Shown here: positions 12,201-21,895 of the stretch, piece by piece
Numbering within the stretch: position 1 is the stretch's first letter
How the letters are laid out: each line of letters opens with the position of its first letter
NCBI GenBank assembly: GCA_002633005.1
Contig: NMRA01000141.1
Span: 64,194 to 128,193, forward strand
Direction: 5' to 3'
Source: Phoronis australis
Lineage: Eukaryota; Phoronida; Phoronidae
DNA length: 64,000 bases
Notes under the pieces: model-generated
Databases searched by the model: none
What the model saw: the letters and a program-made list of their open reading frames with translations, nothing else
What the model was told of the DNA's origin: nothing
Translations under genes and position numbers: made by a program

Positions 12201-13117
12201 TCTATGCAGTTGACATCACCGAAATTATGAATGAACGATTGAAGGTTGCTTGGTACCTTCATGTCACAAAAACTCTCCAGTACGTCCATACTTCGGAATC
12301 GAGTCCAGATTCATCAAAACTTTTCAACGGAGCATCCTATTTTCATCATACTTACAAACTGTTGGCGAAGGATAAGAAGGTTTACATGCTTTATCCGGGC
12401 TTTGCTCAATGTGTTGATCCCATTAACTGCTATGAGACATCCTCGAACTCCTTGTGGATCGTCAATGACGGGGGACAGAATGGTAGAGTTCTGGCGAAAG
12501 TAGACATCAAAAACGGCAAAGATTTTGCTGTGGGTGACAACATGCATTTGTTCCATCAGACAGAGGGTCAAAATATCGGAAATATGGGGCGATTTTCACA
12601 CTCGAAGACCAATGATCACCAACTAAAGCGTCCGTTCCAGGAAGGAGATGACCATGAAGACATGCTAGTGTGGGTTCATGTCCAAAAATCGGATATCATT
12701 GGCATCGACGAAAACGGCATGGAGCAAGCAAAGATATCACTCTCTTTCCTTCTGTTCATGAGTGGTGTTTCTATAACGTCTAAAATAATGCTCGTAGCTT
12801 CAACCACCTCAAACGATCAAATGTTATTGTTTGCCATCTCTGTGGACGGCGTCAAGACCGATGAGTTTCTATCTTTATGCAATGGCTTCAAAGCGATCGA
12901 CTGTTCGCAAACTAACTTCATCGTTGGTATGGATCCTGCGACGTCATCATTTAAATGGATGGTTTCCACTCCCAATGATGTTGAAGTGTTTGGACAGATG
13001 GCTGGTGTTTCGGCTTCCCTCAGAAAAGGTGGCAAACAAGATGTAATAGTAGCCTACGGGAGAAATAGTGAGCACGGGACATTGACAATGTTTGCAATTG
13101 GAGAACTGCTTGGATAA
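3022..13117 (+). CDS. Secreted PQQ-like beta-propeller protein, five-exon model (isoform a)
   Basis: Exons 3022-3296, 5779-5976, 6955-7028, 11752-11900 and 12191-13117 join in frame (1623 nt, 540 residues). Donors are GTAAGT or GTAAGG and acceptors CAG or TAG. The start ATG opens a likely signal peptide: Lys/Arg, then a hydrophobic stretch (LLYACTFLATCMWC). The mature part shows the pattern of PQQ-type propeller blades, an Asp-Pro/Thr..Gly/Ser..Trp block after a hydrophobic strand: GYIAVDPVDGSISW (junction of exons 1 and 2), LYAVDIT..VAWY (exon 5), IVGMDPATSSFKW (near the C terminus). Established: such repeats form a propeller, and only some families bind quinone. No dehydrogenase active-site motif is visible, so binding, scaffolding or a degenerate enzyme are all possible. 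I do not recognise an orthologue. Exon phases match exactly, which is the main support for the model. Confidence 0.68.
3110..4161 (+). repeat. Tandem near-identical segments around gap n 3635
   Basis: Copy 1 is 3110-3634 and copy 2 is 3636-4161. They differ by scattered substitutions and small indels (for example GAATTC-containing bases at 3354-3365 missing from copy 2, and an extra block near 3918). Confidence 0.7.
3636..3822 (+). pseudogene. Second copy of exon 1 (3' part), probable haplotype duplicate
   Basis: Begins directly after the single n at 3635 and repeats the coding part of exon 1 up to the same GTAAGT donor. It lacks the start codon and signal peptide. The two coding differences I checked (GGT/GGC and GTT/GTC) are synonymous, so both copies encode the same residues. 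It should not be annotated as an extra exon. The most likely reading is the other allele placed in tandem by the assembler; a true tandem exon duplication is the alternative. Confidence 0.6.
5048..5212 (+). repeat. Degenerate tandem repeat, about 28-30 base unit
   Basis: Units of the form TTTGAATGATGTTCC-AAGT-AACCAAA recur about six times with substitutions. Confidence 0.5.
5779..5976 (+). CDS. Exon 2 of the PQQ-like propeller gene
   Basis: Acceptor CTCTTCAG, donor GTAAGG. It encodes a blade with VDPVDGSISW followed by Asn-Gly-Ser, a possible N-glycosylation site. The long open frame on the opposite strand here is a shadow. Confidence 0.7.
6955..7028 (+). CDS. Exon 3 of the PQQ-like propeller gene (short)
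   Basis: A 74-base exon between TTCCAG and GTAAGT. It continues the frame as LTLSSNYRFFIHSASEGIF and ends one base into the Gly/Asp junction codon. Too short to call alone; it is supported by the phase match on both sides. Confidence 0.65.
7156..7500. mobile_element. TTAA-flanked short element (family A)
   Basis: GGGACATTATCG at the left end is answered by CGATAATTTCC at the right, with TTAA on both sides (7152-7155 and 7501-7504). Related copies, some partial, lie near 3400-3634, 3935-4260 and 27120-27385. All share the GTCTGGCAGACAACGG-type core and a TTTTTCGGCCGTAAAA end. Too short to encode a transposase. Confidence 0.55.
7505..8887. mobile_element. piggyBac-like non-autonomous element with about 325-base inverted repeats
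   Basis: Ends AGGTGAAGGCAACC / GGTTGCCTTCGCCT are flanked by TTAA (7501-7504 and 8888-8891). The inverted arms run from about 7505-7830 and 8565-8887. TTAA targets with precise ends are the piggyBac signature. The interior (7913-8550) is a different repeat, also found at 33671-34240, and an n gap sits at 8553. No transposase frame. It lies in intron 3 of the propeller gene. Confidence 0.65.
7913..8550 (+). repeat. Interior repeat shared with 33671-34240
   Basis: Both copies begin TTAAAGGAG(C/A)ATG and stay alignable to about 8550/34240 in the same orientation. They carry a shared GTAGACGGAGGTGTTGAAAT-like segment and AGCCTACAAAGTTCGG. The leading TTAAAGG suggests a second TTAA-targeting family nested in the larger element. 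Confidence 0.5.
9540..10030 (+). repeat. Left arm of a long inverted repeat
   Basis: The reverse complement of 14400-14890 aligns along most of this stretch. Shared blocks include TCAGAAATGCTATTGGTTTA, AATTATCGAACAAAAGAG and CCATAAATGCCAGAATGGA. It is diverged, so old. It may be two copies of a dispersed family in opposite orientation. Confidence 0.6.
11752..11900 (+). CDS. Exon 4, shared donor exon for both terminal exons
   Basis: Acceptor TTTTGCAG, donor GTAAGT. It encodes DGIVDASMYLNETINGMKG and onward to GFLVAD and ends on a codon boundary. That phase-0 donor fits both downstream terminal exons. An Asn-Glu-Thr sequon is present. Confidence 0.7.
12191..13117 (+). CDS. Exon 5a: terminal exon of the propeller gene, isoform a
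   Basis: Acceptor CACCTTAG, open to the TAA at 13115-13117. Conserved landmarks shared with exon 5b are, in order: RLYAVDIT, LKVAWY, a Trp-(Ile/Val)-(Val/Ile)-x-Asp-Gly-Gly block, ITSK, KTDEF, an NxVGMD/VVAVD strand ending in KW, and a GQ.xGV segment before the end. A possible poly(A) signal ATTAAA lies at 13231-13236. The 3' flank runs into an inverted repeat arm. Confidence 0.75.
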   Translation, partial: ETRLYAVDITEIMNERLKVAWYLHVTKTLQYVHTSESSPDSSKLFNGASYFHHTYKLLAKDKKVYMLYPGFAQCVDPINCYETSSNSLWIVNDGGQNGRVLAKVDIKNGKDFAVGDNMHLFHQTEGQNIGNMGRFSHSKTNDHQLKRPFQEGDDHEDMLVWVHVQKSDIIGIDENGMEQAKISLSFLLFMSGVSITSKIMLVASTTSNDQMLLFAISVDGVKTDEFLSLCNGFKAIDCSQTNFIVGMDPATSSFKWMVSTPNDVEVFGQMAGVSASLRKGGKQDVIVAYGRNSEHGTLTMFAIGELLG

Positions 13118-13231
13118 CAGTCACGCGAAACATATAATGTATCGTGTCAATATGAGGAGTGTCCCCAAAATGGTCACAAAACATTGTAAACCCAGAGTAA
13201 ACATATTTCATGCTTTGCATTCGTAGATAAA

Positions 13232-14115
13232 TTAAACTACCAGAAAGTTTCGGCTTCTCAGTAATCACGACTGAAGCTTTTATCAATTTGATGTCTTGCC
13301 ACTAGGTGTCGCTGGTTGTATAAGTGGGTTGTACAGTGACGCGGCTGAGTCTGTAACCACCATTGTCTCTGCTCACAAGATTACACTGTTGTGAAATCCA
13401 TACCGCCTTAGTTCCTGATTCTTCTTGCATAATCATTAGATTCTCTGTCCATTAAGGTGGTATCCAACCAATCATGATTTTGATTAACAGCATGATCTGT
13501 GATTGCAGATTTGTGGAATTAGTTTAAATATTCGTTTTTGTTGCTCTTTGTAAATGACATTTTTCCGCACAGGTTGCTTCCAAGTCTGTAGCTAAAATTT
13601 CATGCCATCTCCTCCACGCAGGAGCAGTCGGAGGAGCCATGGAATGGCGGTACCCGGCCAATCCATTGGTGTCTTTTACCAACCCTTATCCTTAGGGTGG
13701 ACCAGTTGTCGTCTAATTGTTGACACAGGTATTATGGCAGTCCTTATGTTAACTTTTCTAGCAGTTTTCCCGAGGTCCTTGACATACGGGATGACTACCA
13801 TTTCTCTGTAATGATCTTTACTAGTAGAATTACAGAAATGTTCCGCTGGACTTTTTCCATTTCATTTCCGTTATCCACATTTGGATAATACATCAACAAT
13901 GTGCGATTCTTATTGCAATTGACCTACTGCTACAAGAATCCGGTCCGGATTTCACAACAGTGTATTCCTGTGAACGGAGACGATGGTGCTTACAGACTCA
14001 GTCGCATGTGCAATCCTGTATTGCCCCCAGCGACACCTAGCGGTAAGATATATCAAACTGATGAAGGCTCCAGCGATGATAACTGAGGAGCCAAAAAACT
14101 TCTGGTATTTTTTAA
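13232..14115. mobile_element. Inverted-repeat element, about 0.9 kb
   Basis: Arms 13232-13395 and 13940-14115 are reverse complements. Shared blocks are CTAGGTGTCGCTG, GACTGAGTCTGTAA-like, and TACACTGTTGTGAAATCC. The spacer has no convincing coding. The left arm begins about 115 bases after the exon 5a stop and overlaps its possible poly(A) signal. Confidence 0.5.
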
Positions 14116-14399
14116 TTCATTTGTGGATACCCTGATGACCCTACTTGGATACATTCTAAGCCCGGATTTCGGGAATATCATTTTATTATTCCTTTCTTTT
14201 CCAGGAATGGAAAAGTTTTACTGTGCATAGATTTTAAACAAGTACCACAGTAGTCTCTTACTGAAAAGAACACAAATTTTGGCAAATAACGCAGCCAGTT
14301 CCATTGCAGATATCGAGAATTTTCAACAATGCAGGCCGGGGGCACCAAGACACAAAACAATTAAAAAGCCGTTTTTAATTTGTCTTCAGCAGTAGAAAT

Positions 14400-14890
14400 G
14401 GTGTTCGCATTACGGCGTTTACCCCTGTGGCCAATATCTTACACGACTGATTAATTCCATTCTGGCATTTATGGTTGAAGGGACAGCTCTCTTTTGTTCG
14501 ATAATTGCTCTAATCTTCAATAAGATCGTATCTAGCCTAACTGGGCTGTGCTGTTAAAAATAAAAGTTATAAGTTATAACATATTTGGACATAAACCAAT
14601 AGCATTTCTGAAATCCTCATCAAATGGTGATCATTTTTAGTTTTTGAATCGCCAAAATCCCCCAACTGCAACCTAAGTTACGATAATCTATTCTTTCCGA
14701 ATGTGCCAATTCACTCTGGGTTTGACGGTGTTCACAAGTGGTCTGTAATAAGCCTGGTAGGTCTGGCCTGATTGCTGTCATAACAGACAGACGACGGTGC
14801 TTGGCAGTTAACAAAGAAGCTAGATGTTATCACACGCTCAGAACCCCTTCGTCTGGTAAAGTCACTGAACGGGAAAACGCTGTCATGGAT
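14400..14890 (-). repeat. Right arm of a long inverted repeat
   Basis: Partner of 9540-10030. The two arms bracket exons 4 and 5a of the propeller gene, and exon 5b lies just outside. Confidence 0.6.
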
Positions 14891-15386
14891 TTAAACAAAG
14901 AAGGTTGCAGCTGAATGAGAAACACTCGTTTTCTGAAGACTGAAGAACATGTAGGATCAGTTGTGCAGAGTCTGAAAATTTATTTCGTTTCTCAGCAACT
15001 GGAATCATCTGTGACATTTCCCTATTTTTGTGCCTTGTCAAAAACTTTGAAACATTAAAATCATTTTCTAGTATTCATATTTCACAGTATCTTTGTTAAG
15101 GTTTTGGGCACCCTATACCCACGAAAATGTCAGCGAAGCATCACCCTTAAAGCAGGTGAACGTCCACTAGAATCCCTCGTGTAACGGTCATTTGCTTATC
15201 TAATATCACTGATCGACCAGATCTTAATGTGGTGTTATGTCATTAATTAAAAGTCCATATCTGTGTACCACTTTAAACTGTTTATGAATAATAAAGATAT
15301 GAAGACTGTGAAACTCTGAGTTTTCATACTATGACACATGACTTCTTATCTAAACAAAAGCACAATAGCTTAACTTCTGATTTCAG

Positions 15387-16400
15387 ATCGCTCGTCTTTA
15401 TGCCGTAGACATCACCGGTTTGATGGCGCCTCGTCTTAAAGTAGCGTGGTACGTTAACATCACAAAACCTAGCGAGAGTGAGAAGATTTTATACTTGCGA
15501 AAAAGAGCGAGTACCGAGAAGACGAGGATTCCTATGGAAAGCAACAGACAGTACCAGTTGAAACTGGGTGGTACAAATTCCAATTATACACTGCTTGCCA
15601 CTGATGGAATGGTGTATGCGCTGTACCCTCTGACATCTGCGAGTGGAATGAATGGACTCTGGGTCATCAAAGATGGCGGAAAATCTGGCCAAATTTCTAA
15701 ATTCCTCGACATCGACGATGGTCATCTCTTTGCTTTCGATGATAATATGGATTATCACCGCGATGCATACATGTATGATGAAGATATTCAAATTGAAAAC
15801 CTCGTGAACAAGATGGCTAAAACCAAATTCAAAATAACTAAAAATCGCGTGAGCTCACATTTATCAAAACACGATGGAAACCTTAAATTTTTCGCGCCTC
15901 GTGAAAAATTTGAGCCGAAAATCCAATCGAAGTTCAAAACTCGGCGTGTTTGGGTACAATATTATGATTTTGACATTTTTAGCTTGGATGGCAATTTAAA
16001 TCCTGACAGAACCATTTGCATGACGGACGTTCTGCATTGCTCAGATGTGAAGATCACTTCGAAAATGGCTCTAATGACCCCAACTAACTATGACAACCAA
16101 ACGTTGGTGTTAGGATTATACATTGGTTCGGCTAAAACCGACGAATTCATTGCATTGTGTTACGACTTTCATGTCGAAAACTGTATGCAGGATTACTTTG
16201 TGGTAGCCGTCGACACGGAGACATCAGAAATTAAGTGGTTAATATCAACTCCTGACAACGTGCAAGTAACTGGACAAATAATAGGAGTTCCTACGTCACT
16301 ACGAGTGGGCTTCAAACAGGATTTGCTCATTATGTCCGCTATAGATATTGAAACAGGAGAACGAATGATATTCTCAATTGGAGAAAGAACGACGCTCTAA
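15387..16400 (+). CDS. Exon 5b: paralogous terminal exon of the propeller gene
   Basis: Acceptor GATTTCAG, phase 0, open to a TAA at 16398-16400. It aligns along its whole length with exon 5a (RLYAVDIT, LKVAWY, WVIKDGG, KTDEFIALC, VDTETSEIKW) but carries extra charged sequence in the middle. I found no copies of exons 1-4 between 13.1 and 15.4 kb. It is therefore either an alternative last exon spliced from exon 4 (11900), giving 569 residues, or the remnant of a second gene. AATAAA lies at 16878-16883. An overlapping frame past the stop ends in a hydrophobic tail (see findings). Confidence 0.72.
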   Translation: MARLYAVDITGLMAPRLKVAWYVNITKPSESEKILYLRKRASTEKTRIPMESNRQYQLKLGGTNSNYTLLATDGMVYALYPLTSASGMNGLWVIKDGGKSGQISKFLDIDDGHLFAFDDNMDYHRDAYMYDEDIQIENLVNKMAKTKFKITKNRVSSHLSKHDGNLKFFAPREKFEPKIQSKFKTRRVWVQYYDFDIFSLDGNLNPDRTICMTDVLHCSDVKITSKMALMTPTNYDNQTLVLGLYIGSAKTDEFIALCYDFHVENCMQDYFVVAVDTETSEIKWLISTPDNVQVTGQIIGVPTSLRVGFKQDLLIMSAIDIETGERMIFSIGERTTL

Positions 16401-16566
16401 CCAGCTCGTGAAGGATTACAATGCAAATAGAGATAATCGGTTCAATCAGGGCCCGGATGTTGGAAACGTAGCACATGATGTATCCACAAATGAAAGCAGA
16501 CGATTTCGCCAGTTGTCAAATTTTGTTACCCATGTTCTATTGATTCTCGTGGTTCTGAACGGATGA
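16378..16566 (+). other. Overlapping open frame ending in a hydrophobic tail
   Basis: This frame overlaps the last codons of exon 5b in another register and runs to 16566. It is hydrophilic, then ends in FVTHVLLILVVLNG, which looks like a GPI-anchor or membrane signal. It would need a frame change to join the propeller and may be chance. Confidence 0.25.
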
Positions 16567-17694
16567 TATGAAGACAATCACGGAAAATACAATTTAAGTC
16601 AGCTTGAGACACACAGTATATTCACCAGTTATCCACTATGAGTATTCACGACCAATCACAATCATTCTCAAGGTTATGCATAAACATCATTATATCACGA
16701 CCAATTACAATGATCCATACTTCTAAATTTTTGTGACGAGTAAAGATGCTAGCTGCCTGTCACAATTTTTACAAAAACGGCGACCTCCAGCTTTCCAAAT
16801 TCTTACACGATCGTTTAAAGCTGTGCGTGCTTGTGCGATTTTCGAATTTGGAATTTTGGGTTTACTTTGTCAACCCCAATAAATTCTGATACATTTTTCT
16901 TAATTTGTCGACGGTTTCGGTATTCTTGTTCATAATGGAAATGGATTTCCGTCACGGTAAGAGACGCATTGTGAGATTGACTTCATGAGGGTAAAACAAT
17001 TTTCGTTTTTAGAGAAAAATGGGTTTTAACAAAGCAAGTCACGTAGTTTTGATGCTATTTTACTCTTTGTGTGGCTTTCATAATGTGGGTGATGTTTGGC
17101 CATCCTGCAAGCAATCGTAGCCCCTTTGTAATTTTAGTTGCGCGTACCCGAAATATTGCGTTGTCACGTGTAGTCTTGGCGGAAAATATCACATGTCTGA
17201 GATGAAATTATGCATTTTTTGGTTATCTAAGTTTGTTTCATGGTCTCAGTTCACTATTAGTACACGACAATCGTACGGCATACACGTGTGATTGGAAACA
17301 ATTTGAAGGCTCTGTGTCTGTTAAACTAAAATACATACCTTTATACTGTCATAACCTTAAGGTAACAGCGTTTAAATTTGGAAAAATGGGGGATGGAAAT
17401 ATTTGATAACTAAGACAATTTCAGATATGAACAAACACGTTGACCCTCCATTATGTACAGGATGTCTTTACTGTCTGTGTTCTGCATTTCTAACATCTAA
17501 TTTCTTTGAGAATGTACACATAGTGCAACTGAAACAAGAAATTTGGGGTCAAAATACTAACAGGGGCCTGGGCGTTCCGTAATGCAAGATATTCGGGAGT
17601 AAAAACTATAATCTGACTACGTAATTCGCTTGAGATCCATGTTGATATTTCGCGAATACTCAATTAGTGATCACTCCAAAAGTCTTCTCTTATG

Positions 17695-17850
17695 AAACTC
17701 ACCGTGCCAGTTTCATGTGCTAAAGCTAAGCCCACATATGAGCTGGCCCAGTAGTTTGTTCCCTGTGTTCCGAACCCTAAAAGACTAATACAGCGTCCAT
17801 ATGCCGTCAGCTCAGAAGGCAGATCGGTTCGCAGTCTGAAAACGTAACGT
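17695..17850 (-). CDS. Possible internal exon, function unknown
   Basis: On the minus strand a TTTTCAG acceptor precedes an open segment that ends at a GTGAGT donor near 17711. The translation runs LRTDLPSELTAYGR.. to SYVGLALAHETGT. The splice sites are good and the composition is protein-like, but I do not recognise a domain. It lies 3' of the MAM exons on the same strand, beyond their stop codon, so it would belong to another gene or an alternative end. Edges are approximate. Confidence 0.3.
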
Positions 17851-18387
17851 GAACGCTCGTAAGACATCTGGCGTGCGTTCAGTAACGCTATGACATACGC
17901 TAGGACCTACGCTAGGACCTACCTAAAATCTAGCCAGAGTCACATGTTCTCATTTGAAATACATGGCAATATCTCATGTAATCTCGCGAAGTCTTGCTTT
18001 TTAGCGAGGTCCTAGCATTATTGAACGGGAGGCTGATCTGCCTTCCCAACGTCGGCCCCCAAATCAGAAGGCAGGTATGTTCTTACCATTAGAAAAATGC
18101 ACTACCATTACATAACTCTGTGGTCGCTTATCGTGCTCTCATGCGGTTAGTCAGAACATCAGCATTTTGCACATTAGTGTTACGCTAATTACTCGACACA
18201 GATAGGACTTCGTTGTGAACAGTTGCCGTTTTAAGCGGCTTACCTGTCGCATGATCAGGCGTCCTATCTTTTTTTTGAAAACTCCACAACTGAACGCGGT
18301 GTAAATCCGGCAATGTGCAAGTGGGTGAGTGTGCGCGCATGCATATGTCTGTAAAAATCTTAAAATCCACGACTTGATTCTACAAAA

Positions 18388-18534
18388 CTAAGTCCTGTAC
18401 AGTCTGTTTCGCCTGAACTTGTACATGTCGATTATTTTTCCGTTGTCAGTTGGGCATGCGCCGTCGTATATCTTGACGTCATCGATGGCAATGTCGCTCT
18501 GGTGTCCTCGCTCAAGGGTCCCCTCGAAGACAAC
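18388..18534 (-). CDS. MAM exon 3 of 3 seen, with stop
   Basis: Minus-strand acceptor TTCTAG, encoding VVFEG..IAIDD..GACP, then a basic tail (FRRNRLYRT) and TAG at 18390-18388. Confidence 0.72.
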   Translation of the reverse strand, partial: VVFEGTLERGHQSDIAIDDVKIYDGACPTDNGKIIDMYKFRRNRLYRT

Positions 18535-20450
18535 CTAGAAGAAACAATGCATTAACTAAGTGAATAATTGCTTGTCACTTGAACTAATTTCAAATTTTTG
18601 TGATAATTTTTATCAAACCAAGGTCGCTGGCGAGGTGGGGGACAGATAACTGTGTTCTGGTTTTCAGCTGACAAAAGCTGTGATCACAGTCCCTTTCGTC
18701 GTGTGAGTCACCTTCACGGACTCGTCTTACAGTCTGTATGATTGTCGCATTCATGGACAAGTTTGTGACCGTGGCCGGGCTAAACTTGTATGCACGATTA
18801 TGAAAGGTATGTAACCCTAACCAGTGGACTTAAGTCTAAGATTTGTTTCAACTTCCAAACTTTGAAACTTCCACTAACCGAAAGTTATTAAAAATTAAGA
18901 CAAGACTTAAGTCAAAAACTTAGATTTCTTTCTTTACGTAAAATTGACTGAAATTTAAGATTTTGTCTTACCCAAGTCAGTTTTCTTTTAGCGGGCCCCT
19001 GGTAGCTTTCACAGCTGATTTGGAATACGTTAGAAGAGTGTGATGTTTGCCGTTTTTGAAGTTGCACATAAATTTAGAATTCTATGCAACTGTAAAAGTT
19101 CTCAAGGATTACTTATTTTTTACTTTTGACGTGTAGCTTTTCAGAAGATCCACAGTATTCGTACAACAAAAATTCATTGCATTCCCTCGGCCGTTGGAAA
19201 CTGGCTGCACGGACCTCCGATCAAACAAGCTTCGATACTACAAACAACGAAGAGCGTTTTCATAAAGAACTCTTCAAGGACATTACAACACCAAAAAAGC
19301 GGGAAGGAGAAATCTCAAATTTTAGTGGTCTACATTGACAAACTCTTCCTTTACAAACTTGTTTGGTCGAGTTTGCCTTTCCCAAGGTTTGTCCAATTCA
19401 CCTAAAGATCAGCAGCAAACTCCGAGTTTGATCACGTTTTCAAAACATAAGTTTGATAGTTTACCAGAGTGAAGACGATAGAGAATAGAACACGTGAGCA
19501 ACTTCAGCTTTGTTCTGACAATTGTTGGATTCTTATTTTTGACAAGGACTGTCTTATGACCTGTTGTAGACATTTTAGAACAATTGTTACCTGAAGTCAT
19601 TTCTGCTTCTAATTTTGTCAAAATGTTCCAAAATTTCGTCATTCTTGCTCTGTTTTCGGTTGAGTTTTGCTTGACCTACCGGTGGAAAATCTCAAGGAAG
19701 CGAGTTGAATGTGGTAAAGCGCTGCACTGAATTAATCTGAAACCTCATTCGTTCACCTTGTAACCCCTCATTGCTAGTTGCCGCGGCACAGCGAACCTTG
19801 CTAGCGTCCACACGTCTCCCTGATTTCCAATCATTCTCCACAGTGGCGTTGTCTGGACGCCTTGAACCTGAACAAATACACACGGAATTAAACCTCTATG
19901 CACATTGTTGCGCGCACAGTCTTTTCCTTGCTTTGTTCCGTTAAATGGTCTCGCATCCTCTCTTAAAGGGACGATAAATCCTGTTTTGGTCATTTCATCC
20001 AAAAACGGTTTCGTCACCTGCTACATCGATTAATGCCTACACGGAAATAAAAGCACTATCCAGGTAAAACAGTTTATCATTGCGTCACAAAGTGCACCGT
20101 GCCAGTGGTTAGAGAAGTGCAGTCTTTCCACAACCGGACAATAACTGACTCAAAAGGCTGGTCGATGCTTGCAGATATAACCAGTTGCAAAGTTGACATA
20201 GCCTTTTGAGATTGGCGCGGGTTAAAGACCGTCGTTTTGTAATACGAAGATATTTATTAGGGGAAGATGAGGTATATTTGTGAGATTTCTACTACCTGTA
20301 TACGGACGCTCAGAGTTCCGCAGTGGTGACCAAACATGTGATAGTAGAATTCAATACATTGCTCGCTGCTCACGCTTTGATACTTGGGCGACACAAGTCG
20401 GGCGTTGTCGCCGTAACGTCTGGCAGATGCCTCGATGTACATGTAGTGGC
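18388..20450 (-). CDS. MAM-domain protein, C-terminal three exons (partial)
   Basis: Minus-strand exons 20450-20296, 19867-19757 and 18534-18388 join in frame. Together they give the C-terminal two thirds of a MAM domain: GHYMYIEAS, then ARLVSP, C-x-x-F-x-YHM-x-G, GTLSVRIQ, then LWRMIGNQGDVW, then VVFEGTLERGHQSDIAIDD and a terminal DGACP. These are the family's typical motifs (HYMYIE, GNQG..W, VVFEG, IAIDD). MAM is an extracellular adhesion domain found in receptors and matrix proteins. The N-terminal half of the domain and any signal peptide were not found upstream; an n gap at 21150 lies there. After the domain come about 20 residues and a TAG, with no transmembrane segment, so a secreted product or domain-end isoform is likely. 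Confidence 0.75.
18820..18998. mobile_element. Truncated relative of the GGGCCCGTTCC MITE
   Basis: Shares GACTTAAGTCTAAGATTTGT, AACTTCCAAACTTTGAAACT and a GCGGGCCC right end with the element at 25859. The left terminus is missing. Confidence 0.55.
19757..19867 (-). CDS. MAM exon 2 of 3 seen (GNQGDVW block)
   Basis: A 111-base phase-0 exon between TTGTTCAG and GTGAAC. It encodes VQGVQTTPLWRMIGNQGDVW and onward to GYK, the usual MAM strand before VVFEG. Confidence 0.72.
20296..20450 (-). CDS. MAM exon 1 of 3 seen (GHYMYIE to SVRIQ)
   Basis: Minus-strand acceptor TATAG at 20452-20451, donor GTAGTA after 20296. The exon begins with the last two bases of a split codon, so at least one upstream exon must exist. 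Confidence 0.72.
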
Positions 20451-20599
20451 CTATATTATTAAAAAAGAATAATAATTCAGTCAATATTTTTGGCATTGGA
20501 ATTTAAGATTGAAATTCTCGCATGGTGGGTAACAGCATCATTCTGATATGGAAACTTGCCAAACCGGTCCTCAGATGACTTTATCAGGAATTTTGCAGA

Positions 20600-20680
20600 C
20601 ATGGCCTGACAAGGCCTATAGCCAAGAAGGTGACAAAGCCTGCAAAGGCCTACAGCCAAGGTGACAAGGCCTAAACAAAG
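20600..20680 (+). repeat. Short tandem repeat (AAGGCCTA-AGCCAAG-GTGACAA)
   Basis: Two to three imperfect units rich in GACAAGGCCTA and AGCCAAGGTGAC words. Confidence 0.5.
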
Positions 20681-21499
20681 GATAAGACAAAAATCCAAAA
20701 TGCCACCTGACGCTTCAAACGTAATGCAAACTGTGGACGGACGTAGGTCCATATAGAACTTGGATCAACCTTCATGAATGGGTGACATATTGGCAAAGTT
20801 GCCGCAGCACTGACCAACTAAACGGACTATCAAAACTGTCTGATAAACACGTTTTCCTTGCACAATTGGTCGTCAAACCCGCTATTCCTTGATTTGTAAA
20901 GAACGGTGAGGAACCTTTCGTCAGGCTCCAACATGTATGCTCCCTGCATCGTGGACATTGTGCGAGAACAGTGTTTGTTCAAAGATAGATCATTTGGCAA
21001 GGATGGGAGTCTATGGTGAAACCAACTATGTAATATACTATCGATTATGCGGGTTTCATGTCATTTCAAAAGCTTCCTATTTAATCCCGTTATACACCTT
21101 TTTGGTGATTAAAGTTAACTTTCTTAAGAAGATCAGTACACACAGGAGGNTGGGTTGCGGCAACCACAATATTCGAACGAAATATTTGCGAAACCCCTAA
21201 AAACAGCGTTCCGACTGCGTTTTATTTTTGGTTGCGTCTAGTTAGAAAGCGGACCCTACGACTGAGAGGCAATATCGTTTTTAATGTAGCCTCGACTTAT
21301 GCAATAACTCCCACTTTAAGTTTGTTTCACTGTAGATGAACCATTTTCACCCTGTAACCCTCGACATTAAAGCTTTGCTTGGCAACCGTAATGATCCGTG
21401 ATACTGAGGAGGATTGGTTTTCCCGTGGTGTGAGAGAGACGATTCACCAGAGAATTGAACCTCAACAGACACGGAGGACTGATACATAATCTATCAGCT

Positions 21500-21629
21500 G
21501 CTTGGAACAGCGTATTACGTCACCAACCAAAGAAATTTTGTCACAACCCACGTGACAACAATCCCCGCCAATGCCAACACTCCAGCACTTGGACGGTCTG
21601 CAAGATGGGGACCCTACGCTATCATAAGG
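21500..21629 (+). other. Possible plus-strand exon with good donor
   Basis: The frame YQLLGTAYYVTNQRNFV.. to RWGPYAII is open up to a GTAAGT donor at about 21630. No clear acceptor and no recognised domain. Confidence 0.2.
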
Positions 21630-21895
21630 TAAGTTCAGTAATGGGTTTATTTTTGATTTGCATTTTCTCACAACTGGATGAGCAATATACATTCAACTAC
21701 ATGCCAATGTTTCTTACCCCTTTCACTCAAGCATGTGTGATCGATGTCAGGCCCAGTCCTTAAGGAGGGCGTCGGACCGTGCCTCCTGGTCCAGTTAAAT
21801 TTGGCACCTTTAGTGTCAGAAGTGAACCCGCAAATTGTGTCGTGTTCAAAGCCGCAGAACTGGTTTGTTTTACCTGCACACAGAATATCAGCATG

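Noticed and set aside
12314-13035. Other-frame and antisense frames within exon 5a
   Set aside because: Shadows of a long coding exon whose main frame aligns with exon 5b.
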